Assembly: GCA_017467815.1 (NCBI GenBank)
Contig: JAFUKI010000066.1
Span: 1 to 48,405 of the forward strand
Source of the DNA: Clostridia bacterium
GTDB taxonomy: Bacteria > Bacillota > Clostridia > Oscillospirales > CAG-272
Length of the DNA: 48,405 bases
Direction of reading: 5' to 3'
Part shown: in pieces, positions 42,595 through 48,405 of the stretch
Position numbering within the stretch: the first letter of the stretch is position 1
Layout of the letters: each line of letters starts with the position of its first letter
The notes under the pieces: model-generated
Seen by the model: only the letters and a program-made list of their open reading frames with translations
Database searches by the model: none
What the model was told of the DNA's origin: nothing
Position numbers and translations under genes: made by a program

Positions 42595-44031
42595 TTATCC
42601 ATTCACGGAATACTCTTTCTTGAATCCATGGGCACCGAAAATCTGCCAGTTGCCGACACCAAGCCGCTGCATGATCGCTTTTCTTTCCTCGGCACACAGC
42701 TTGGGATCCGTATCCACGGAAGTCATCAGAATCGGTGCGTACTGATTGTATTCCGCCTGTTCGGGGGTCAGTCCACGGGTGTTGATGTAAATATCCCCCG
42801 TGAATGCAATGTGGTGGTTGTAGTCGATCAGCACGATCTCACCGGGAAGATGACCGCCCTTCCCTTCGTACACCTCAAAATGCAGTTCTTCAAAATCAAA
42901 TATCCCGATCTGTGTCAGGGGTTCGGTAAGGTTCTTCCTCTCCTCCCACGGGACTCTGATCTTCTCCGGCTGGGTCGGGGTATAGGATGTAAGGATCTTG
43001 CAAATGTTGATGTACGGCTTATGGAGGGGATTCTGTTCTCTGTAGCCGTTTTTCCCTTCATACTCATTCTGCAGGCACACCGCCGATCTATGGCTGGCGA
43101 TGATTTCGTCAAACAGGGGCAGCAGTCCGCAGTGGTCCACATCCGCATGGGTGATCAGGATGGTTTTCTGCCTTTCTCCGAAATCGGGGATGAGCTTTTC
43201 AAGCAGGGCAAGCATTTCTTCACTGTAACAGGCATAACCGCTGTCCACAAACAGGTATTTGCCATTGCTTCTGATGATCGCCGCATTGCTGCCGCACGGC
43301 GGTTCGATCAGTATGATTTCGGTATTGTCCGTGATTTTATGGCTGCTGATACGGGGCTGGAAGTTGCGGTTCTTGGATTTTGACAGCAGTTCCGCAAATT
43401 TACTGATGCTGTCGAAGGTTCTGTAGGGCGAAAGTCCCTTTTCATCCAGCGTCTGCATGGCAAGGTTCACGTGAACCAGAAGCGCCTGCTTTACTTCCTC
43501 GGAAAGACCCATCATTCTGGAAAGTCCCATAACATATGTATTGTAGAAAATGCTGTTGTCGTACACTTTCTCGGAACTGTTGTACTCTATCGCCCGCACC
43601 TTACACAGTTTTTCCGCTTCTGTCAGGAATCTGGACACAGCATCCGGTTCGTCCACATACAAACCCATTTTGAAATCCTGATAATCGGTTCCGTTTTCCT
43701 GGGAACTGATGTAGGAAATATTGAAATTGAATTCGCTGATCAGCGTCAGGACATCCGTTACACTGCCCGGCACATCCCGCAGACAGAATTCCAGCAGTAC
43801 AACACTGGACCGGTTCGCACTGCTCTGCAGATAGCCGATTTTCTTCAGTTCCGCATCCGCTTTTGCCAGCTGTTCTTCCGTTCCTTCGGCATCAATGAAC
43901 AGGGTATGGGAATCCACGGCTTTGTTGTAGTTCACACGCGTGATGTTGATCCCCAGAGCCGCAAAGCACCGGCTGGCTTTCAGAAATGCGCCGATATGGT
44001 CCGGCATGGAGGTTATGTATGTTTTTTTCAT
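42595..44031 (-). CDS. Double-ACT-domain protein fused to a metallo-beta-lactamase fold
   Basis: 478 aa from the ATG at 44031 (AAGGTG 6 nt upstream); the frame is open for another 105 bp, but a perfect promoter lies inside that extension. Residues about 1-70 and 77-150 are two ACT domains (TSMPDHIGAFLKASRCFAAL, FCLRDVPGSVTDVLTLISEF), as in GlyA/prephenate-dehydratase-type amino-acid sensors. After a helical linker, residues about 245-470 are a metallo-beta-lactamase domain with ITHADVDHCG (second metal His replaced by Asp), HLPGEIVLIDY and FTGDIYIN. It is probably a hydrolase controlled by an amino acid; the substrate is unknown. Confidence 0.82.
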   Translation of the reverse strand: MKKTYITSMPDHIGAFLKASRCFAALGINITRVNYNKAVDSHTLFIDAEGTEEQLAKADAELKKIGYLQSSANRSSVVLLEFCLRDVPGSVTDVLTLISEFNFNISYISSQENGTDYQDFKMGLYVDEPDAVSRFLTEAEKLCKVRAIEYNSSEKVYDNSIFYNTYVMGLSRMMGLSEEVKQALLVHVNLAMQTLDEKGLSPYRTFDSISKFAELLSKSKNRNFQPRISSHKITDNTEIILIEPPCGSNAAIIRSNGKYLFVDSGYACYSEEMLALLEKLIPDFGERQKTILITHADVDHCGLLPLFDEIIASHRSAVCLQNEYEGKNGYREQNPLHKPYINICKILTSYTPTQPEKIRVPWEERKNLTEPLTQIGIFDFEELHFEVYEGKGGHLPGEIVLIDYNHHIAFTGDIYINTRGLTPEQAEYNQYAPILMTSVDTDPKLCAEERKAIMQRLGVGNWQIFGAHGFKKEYSVNG

Positions 44032-44107
44032 CGGTTTCACCTTGGCTTTGGCGGGATCGGCTGTACGTACCGCCAGCCTTTTTCCCTGATTTGAAAAATA
44101 TGAGATT

Positions 44108-44136
44108 ATTATACCCCCCTTAAACCGGATTGTCAA
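44108..44136 (-). promoter_or_regulatory. Consensus sigma-A promoter of the ACT-MBL gene
   Basis: On the minus strand TTGACA (complement of 44131-44136), a 17-bp spacer and TATAAT (complement of 44108-44113): both hexamers are perfect. Transcription would start near 44101, about 70 nt before the chosen ATG. Confidence 0.92.
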
Positions 44137-44210
44137 TACGTCTCATACATACATTCTGTATTTTTATGAACAAAAAATCAATATTTTTTTGATTTTTTCC
44201 GAAAAAGCTA

Positions 44211-44238
44211 TTGACATATTCAAAAAAAGTGATAAAAT
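44211..44238 (+). promoter_or_regulatory. Sigma-A promoter of the T-box transporter operon
   Basis: TTGACA (44211-44216), a 16-bp spacer and TAAAAT (44233-44238). It is divergent from the ACT-MBL promoter and about 40 bp upstream of the T-box RNA. Confidence 0.82.
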
Positions 44239-44263
44239 ATTATATAATAATTATATAATATTT
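44235..44263. repeat. Perfect 13-bp AT-only inverted repeat at the transcription start
   Basis: AAATATTATATAA (44235-44247), TAA, TTATATAATATTT (44251-44263). The dyad overlaps the -10 hexamer and the predicted start site, so it may be an operator. A low-complexity AT origin cannot be excluded. Confidence 0.75.
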
Positions 44264-44269
44264 CAAAAG

Positions 44270-44525
44270 CGTCTGAGCAGAATAAAGTAGTACGGATGTA
44301 TCGTTTCCAGAGAGTTGTCGGAGGTGCAAGACAATGACGATCCCTTATGAAGTTCCTTCTGCAAGCTGTGTGCTGAACTGTTCCGCGGATCAAGTAGGTA
44401 CAACGGGTACGACCGTTACATCGTTAAGACTTTTAAGCCTTATAAGGTTCTGACTGTGAGGTCAGTACGAAAGCAGAGTGGTATCGCGGAATCATTTCGT
44501 CCCTGTAGTTTACGGGGACTTTTTT
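44270..44525 (+). promoter_or_regulatory. T-box leader with putative UUC (Phe) specifier
   Basis: Stem I: base helix GCAGAA (44277-44282) with TTCTGC (44357-44362). AGTA (44286-44289) lies opposite GAA (44349-44351), the loop-E motif; one base further the specifier reads TTC at 44353-44355. The distal AGAGAGTTGTCGGAGGTGC matches the conserved terminal-loop region. The T-box core AGAGTGGTATCGCGG carries the bulge TGGT at 44479-44482 that pairs with uncharged tRNA. The intrinsic terminator is GTCCCTGT/ACGGGGAC (44499-44519) plus TTTTTT. Uncharged tRNA-Phe would therefore switch on the transporter genes. T-box identity is firm; the amino acid depends on the specifier register. Confidence 0.9.
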
Positions 44526-44569
44526 ATTCTGTAATATCCCTTTAGTTTAATTCGAAATGGAGGGAAGAC

Positions 44570-45544
44570 ATGAAAAAAATCCTTCTGTTGATGACGGTTC
44601 TGCTTCTCATCATCGGAAGCGTCTGTACATCCTGCGGAAACGAAGTGCAGTACACCATCGGCATTTGTCAGCAAACACCTCACATAGCGCTGGACTCTTC
44701 AACGCAAGGTTTCAAGGATGCTCTCATCGCAGAGTTCGGTGAAGGCAATGTGGTATTTCTGGAGCAGAACGCCCAGGGAGAATCCACTTCCTGTACATCC
44801 ATCATCAACAATTTTGTCAACCGGAATGTGGATCTGATTCTTGCCAATGCCACCACGGCTTTGCAGGCGGCGGTCAACGGCACCACGGAAATTCCCGTTC
44901 TGGGGACATCCATTACCGATTACGGCACCGTACTCGGTATCGAAAACTTCACGGGACTGCCCGGTACCAATGTTTCCGGCACGTCCGATCTGACGCCTCT
45001 TGATCAGCAGGCACAGATGATTCTGGAGCTGTATCCGGACGCCAAAAAGGTGGGACTACTTTACTGTTCCGCCGAACCCAATTCCGATTATCAGATAAAC
45101 GGTATCCGTACCTATCTGGAACAGGCAGGTATCACCTGTACCGATTATGCATTCTTTGATACCAACGAAATCGCTGCGGTAGCACAGGCGTGTGCGGCGG
45201 ATTCCGATGTGATCTACATCCCCACCGACAACACTGCCGCGTCCTCTGCCCAGGCGATCTGCGGTGCCATTCTCCACACCGGTGGTCCGATCATCGGCGG
45301 TGACGAAGGCATCTGCGCCAGCTGCGGTATTGCAACCCTGTGCATTGATTATTATGAACTGGGAAAGCTGACCGGACAGATGGCGGTAAAGATCCTGAAA
45401 GGCGAAGCCGATATCGCAGAAATGCCCATCGAATATGCACCGGAATATCTCCGTCTGTATAACCCGGATCTCTGCGCGGAACTGGGCGTAGATACCGCAT
45501 ATCTCGAATCTCTCGGCTATAAGCCCATTACAAACGTTCAATAA
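44570..45544 (+). CDS. trpX: ABC transporter substrate-binding lipoprotein, TrpX-like, copy 1
   Basis: 324 aa. The signal sequence ends in a lipobox (IIGSVCTSC, Cys22), then the COG2984-type periplasmic-binding fold: YTIGICQQTPHIALD, FVNRNVDLILANATTALQA, IPVLGTSITDYG, VYIPTDNT-like IYIPTDNTAASSAQ and GGDEGICASCGIATLCIDYY. It captures the transported solute outside the membrane for the permease and ATPase encoded downstream. The T-box leader points to an aromatic amino acid. GGAGG precedes the ATG. A clear paralogue follows 33 bp later. Confidence 0.9.
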   Translation: MKKILLLMTVLLLIIGSVCTSCGNEVQYTIGICQQTPHIALDSSTQGFKDALIAEFGEGNVVFLEQNAQGESTSCTSIINNFVNRNVDLILANATTALQAAVNGTTEIPVLGTSITDYGTVLGIENFTGLPGTNVSGTSDLTPLDQQAQMILELYPDAKKVGLLYCSAEPNSDYQINGIRTYLEQAGITCTDYAFFDTNEIAAVAQACAADSDVIYIPTDNTAASSAQAICGAILHTGGPIIGGDEGICASCGIATLCIDYYELGKLTGQMAVKILKGEADIAEMPIEYAPEYLRLYNPDLCAELGVDTAYLESLGYKPITNVQ

Positions 45545-45577
45545 TTTTTATTAAAATATTCAAAGGAGACTAAAACA

Positions 45578-46552
45578 ATGAAAAAGACACTTTCTCTCAT
45601 TATCGCAGCCATTATGGTTCTGACCGCCTGCATCGGCCTCACTTCCTGCGGCAACGACGGTACTTACACCATCGGTATCTGCCAGATCCAGCCTCATGCA
45701 GCTCTTGATGCCGCTACTCAGGGCTTCAAGGATGCACTGATCGCAGAATTCGGTGAAGAAAACATCACCTTCATCGACCAGAACGCACAGGGCGACACCA
45801 CCGCCTGCACCACCATCATCAACGACTTCGTTACCAAGAACGTTGACCTGATTATGGCAAACGCTACTCCTTCCCTGCAGGCTGCTGCAAACGGCACCAC
45901 CACCATCCCCGTTCTCGGCACATCCGTTACCGAATACGGCACTGCTCTTGGCATTGAAAACTTCTCCGGCGTTGTAGGCAACAACATTTCCGGTACCTCC
46001 GACCTGGCTCCTCTGGATCAGCAGGCACAGATGATCCTCGACCTGTTCCCCGAAACCAAGACCGTTGGTATGCTCTACTGCTCCGGTGAAGCAAACTCCG
46101 CTTATCAGGTTAAGGTCGTTACCGAATATCTGACCGATAAGGGCATCACCTGCGTGGACTTCGCGTTCTCCGACTCCAATGACGTTGCTGCTGTTGCCGC
46201 TGCTGCAGCTGCCGGCGCTGATGTACTCTACGTCCCCACCGATAATACCGCTGCAACCTGCACCGAAGCCATCAACGGCGCAGTTCTGCCCACCGGTACT
46301 CCCATCATCGCCGGTGAAGAAGGTATCTGCTCCGGCTGCGGTGTAGCTACCCTGTCCATCAGCTACTATGATCTGGGTGTTAAGACCGGTAAGATGGCTA
46401 TCGAAATCCTGAAGGGTCAGACCAAGATCGAAGAAATGGAAATCGGCTATGTTGACACCTTCCAGAAGAAGTACAACAAGGCAAACTGCGAAGCTCTGAA
46501 CGTAGACATCGCTGCTCTCGAAGCTGCCGGATACATTGCCATTGGCGAATGA
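45578..46552 (+). CDS. trpX: ABC transporter substrate-binding lipoprotein, TrpX-like, copy 2
   Basis: 324 aa, the same length and closely similar along its whole length to copy 1, with the lipobox GLTSC, YTIGICQIQPHAALDAATQG, IPVLGTSVTEYGTALGIENF, YVPTDNTAATCTEAI and GEEGICSGCGVATLSISYYD. Codon choice differs from copy 1: mainly GCT/GCA/GTT/AAC/AAG/TTC, the kind of biased set seen in highly expressed genes. So this copy may be the main binding protein. It is followed by a strong hairpin before the permease gene, consistent with a stabilised, more abundant message. RBS AAAGGAG. Confidence 0.9.
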   Translation: MKKTLSLIIAAIMVLTACIGLTSCGNDGTYTIGICQIQPHAALDAATQGFKDALIAEFGEENITFIDQNAQGDTTACTTIINDFVTKNVDLIMANATPSLQAAANGTTTIPVLGTSVTEYGTALGIENFSGVVGNNISGTSDLAPLDQQAQMILDLFPETKTVGMLYCSGEANSAYQVKVVTEYLTDKGITCVDFAFSDSNDVAAVAAAAAAGADVLYVPTDNTAATCTEAINGAVLPTGTPIIAGEEGICSGCGVATLSISYYDLGVKTGKMAIEILKGQTKIEEMEIGYVDTFQKKYNKANCEALNVDIAALEAAGYIAIGE

Positions 46553-46586
46553 TCCCCGATTTCAATAATACAACGACATAAAACAG

Positions 46587-46627
46587 GGAAACTCCCGTAA
46601 CACCCAAAAAGGGCGGCGGGAGTTTCC
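46587..46627 (+). promoter_or_regulatory. Intercistronic stem-loop between binding protein and permease
   Basis: The perfect 11-bp arms GGAAACTCCCG (46587-46597) and CGGGAGTTTCC (46617-46627) have no following T tract. The position matches elements that protect a binding-protein message and lower expression of the membrane subunits. Confidence 0.7.
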
Positions 46628-46651
46628 ACTGATTGAAAGGTAGTTATACAA

Positions 46652-47563
46652 ATGTTTTTTAACTGGCTTGGCGCGCTTCCGGGTGCTGCTGCCCAGGGTA
46701 TGGTATGGGGCATCATGGCAATCGGTGTCTATCTGACCTACAAAATTCTGGACGTAGCGGACCTGACCGTGGACGGTTCCATCTGTACCGGCGGTGCGGT
46801 TTGCGCGGTACTTGTGACAAACGGTGTCAATGTCTGGCTGGCGATGCTTGCCGCATTGATTGCCGGTATGCTGGCGGGACTGGTTACCGGTGTCCTGCAC
46901 AGATATATGGGTATTCCGGCGATCCTTGCCGGTATTCTGACCCAGTTGATCCTGTGGTCCGTGAACCTCAAGATCATGGGCAAGGCAAATATTGCCCTTC
47001 CGGTACGCAATTATGACCTTCTTCTGGCGCAGATTTACACCAAAAAATCCCTTCTGGTGCTGGCTGGATTCATTATTGTGCTGATCGCGATCCTGTACTG
47101 GTTCTTCGGCACGGAGCTGGGTACTTCCCTCCGCGCAACCGGCAACAACCAGAATATGAGCCGTGCTCAGGGTATCAACACCGACGTGACCACGATCCTC
47201 GGTCTGGTCCTCTCCAACGGTATCGTTGCGCTGTCCGGTGCTCTGCTGTCCCAGTATCAGGGATTTGCGGACATCAACATGGGACGCGGTGCCATCGTTA
47301 TCGGTCTGGCGGCGGTAATCATCGGTGAAGCGGTAATTTCCAGGATCTCCCACAATTTCTCCGTAAAGCTGCTTGGCGTAATCCTCGGCGGCATCATCTA
47401 TTATTTTGTATATCAGACCGTTATCTTCCTCGGTCTTGATGCGGACCTCTTAAAGATGCTGTCAGCCATCGTGGTTGCTGTATTCCTGGCGGTTCCCTAC
47501 TGGAAGAAGCAATATTTCACAAAACCTGTATCCAAAGCAAAAGGAGGTCACGGCAATGCTTGA
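46652..47563 (+). CDS. trpY: ABC transporter permease, TrpY-like
   Basis: 303 aa with about 8-9 hydrophobic segments (for example WGIMAIGVYLTYKILDVADL at the N-terminus, LAALIAGMLAGLVTGVL, LILWSVNLKIMG). This is the COG4120 membrane subunit related to branched-chain amino acid permeases. LRATGNNQNMSRAQGINT is the cytoplasmic coupling segment that docks on the ATPase. It pairs with the binding proteins upstream. Its stop overlaps the ATPase start by 8 bp, giving translational coupling. Confidence 0.9.
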   Translation: MFFNWLGALPGAAAQGMVWGIMAIGVYLTYKILDVADLTVDGSICTGGAVCAVLVTNGVNVWLAMLAALIAGMLAGLVTGVLHRYMGIPAILAGILTQLILWSVNLKIMGKANIALPVRNYDLLLAQIYTKKSLLVLAGFIIVLIAILYWFFGTELGTSLRATGNNQNMSRAQGINTDVTTILGLVLSNGIVALSGALLSQYQGFADINMGRGAIVIGLAAVIIGEAVISRISHNFSVKLLGVILGGIIYYFVYQTVIFLGLDADLLKMLSAIVVAVFLAVPYWKKQYFTKPVSKAKGGHGNA

Positions 47564-48350
47564 GATCAAAAACATCACCAAGACCTTCAATCCCGGTACG
47601 GTAAACGAAAAGGTGGCTCTGAACGATCTGAGCCTGACCCTGAAAGACGGGGATTTTGTAACCGTTATCGGCGGCAACGGTGCGGGAAAATCCACCCTGC
47701 TCAATGCCATCTCCGGCGTATGGAAGCCCGACTGCGGCACCATCACCATTGACGGCAACGATATCACAGGTATGCCGGAATACAAGCGTGCCAAGTTCCT
47801 CGGACGTGTGTTCCAGGATCCCCTTATGGGCACAGCTGCCGGCATGATGATCGAAGAAAATCTGGCACTGGCGAAACGCAGAGGCAAAAAGCGGGGACTT
47901 CGCTGGGGAATCACCAAAGCGGAGCGTGCGGAATATGTCAGGATGCTCTCCTCTCTGGATCTGGGACTGGAAAACCGTCTGACCTCCAAGGTTGGTCTGC
48001 TTTCCGGCGGACAGAGACAGGCAGTCACCCTGCTGATGGCATCCCTGAACCAGCCCAAGCTCCTGCTTCTGGACGAACACACCGCCGCTCTCGACCCGAA
48101 AACAGCGGCAAAGGTACTGGAGATCACCGATCGTATTGTAACGGAAAACAAGCTGACCACAGTAATGATCACCCACAACATGAAGGACGCCATCGCCCAC
48201 GGCAACCGTCTGATCATGATGCACGAAGGCAGGGTCATCGTGGATGTGGAAGGTGAAGAAAAGAGCAAACTAACCGTAGAAGATCTCCTCGGCCTGTTCA
48301 CCAAAGCCAGCGGCAAAGAATTCGCCAGCGACAGAGCAATGCTGTCGTGA
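47556..48350 (+). CDS. trpZ: ABC transporter ATP-binding protein, TrpZ-like
   Basis: 264 aa from the ATG at 47556, chosen because AAAGGAGG lies 7-8 nt upstream and the family begins MLEIKNITKTFNPG. Walker A GGNGAGKSTLLNAI (about 38-51), Q-loop FQDPLMGTAAG, signature LLSGGQRQAVTLLMA, Walker B LLLLDEHTAALDP and H-loop ITHNMKDAI are all intact. It powers the transporter. It is the last complete gene; the remaining 55 bp of the window hold no recognisable feature. Confidence 0.93.
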   Translation: MLEIKNITKTFNPGTVNEKVALNDLSLTLKDGDFVTVIGGNGAGKSTLLNAISGVWKPDCGTITIDGNDITGMPEYKRAKFLGRVFQDPLMGTAAGMMIEENLALAKRRGKKRGLRWGITKAERAEYVRMLSSLDLGLENRLTSKVGLLSGGQRQAVTLLMASLNQPKLLLLDEHTAALDPKTAAKVLEITDRIVTENKLTTVMITHNMKDAIAHGNRLIMMHEGRVIVDVEGEEKSKLTVEDLLGLFTKASGKEFASDRAMLS

Positions 48351-48405
48351 GTTTGAATTTTTATTGTTATGATTTGCAGGGGAGGGAGAAACACTTTTTG
48401 CGAAA

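Noticed and set aside
44032..44136. Longer N-terminus for the ACT-MBL protein
   Set aside because: A perfect TTGACA-17-TATAAT promoter lies inside this extension. The transcript starts near 44101, so the ATG at 44031 with its own AAGGTG is the start.

Overview
The window looks like chromosomal DNA from an anaerobic, Gram-positive member of the Clostridia, probably a gut Oscillospirales (Ruminococcaceae-like) bacterium. The support is a T-box leader, a CpsB/C/D tyrosine phosphatase/kinase set, an LCP ligase, type I cohesin and dockerin modules, a TrpXYZ-type ABC transporter and consensus sigma-A promoters. The species assignment is inference; no rRNA or marker gene is present.

Layout. (1) 1-2.8 kb: an orphan 3' half of a tRNA-Pro(CGG) gene with its terminator, probably an attachment-site scar, then two transcriptional regulators (AraC/GyrI-like and XRE). 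(2) 3.0-4.3 kb: a reverse-strand FAD oxidoreductase with a C-terminal Rieske domain. (3) 4.75-35.5 kb: the centrepiece, an exopolysaccharide/capsule gene cluster of about 30 kb on the minus strand. Reading from its promoters at about 35.5 and 35.2 kb, the order is cpsC, cpsD, cpsB, a cell-wall-sorted surface protein, an LCP ligase, a priming glycosyl-phosphate transferase, a Wzy-like polymerase, GT2, LicD, a lipoprotein, a GT2-like enzyme and a GT4. Four large secreted proteins follow: a phosphodiester glycosidase with a dockerin, a 3149-residue protein with about 48 Cys/His repeats and a dockerin, a small cohesin-like plus dockerin protein, and a cohesin plus wall-binding-repeat protein. A Wzx flippase and an acetyltransferase close the cluster. 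(4) 35.6-39.3 kb: a flavodoxin and an L-xylulose/L-ribulose-5-phosphate operon (ulaE-like, lyxK-like, araD). The kinase C-terminus has been cut off by a small tandem duplication. (5) 39.4-42.0 kb: a divergent larA-type racemase plus glycerate kinase pair. (6) 42.0-44.1 kb: a hotdog thioesterase, a remnant of an ECF S-component, and a double-ACT/metallo-beta-lactamase-fold protein. (7) 44.2-48.4 kb: a T-box leader whose specifier reads UUC (Phe), followed by two tandem substrate-binding lipoproteins, a permease and an ATPase of the TrpXYZ type.

The strongest candidate for an undescribed system is the secreted block inside the polysaccharide cluster. Its modules follow the logic of a cellulosome (anchor with cohesin, adaptor with cohesin and dockerin, clients with dockerin), but none of the clients is a plant-polysaccharide hydrolase. 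Two of the proteins carry Tyr/Trp-rich wall-binding-like repeats, and the same cluster encodes LicD, a phosphocholine-transferase family protein. A reasonable hypothesis is that the locus makes a surface polysaccharide together with a cohesin-dockerin protein matrix that is retained on it.
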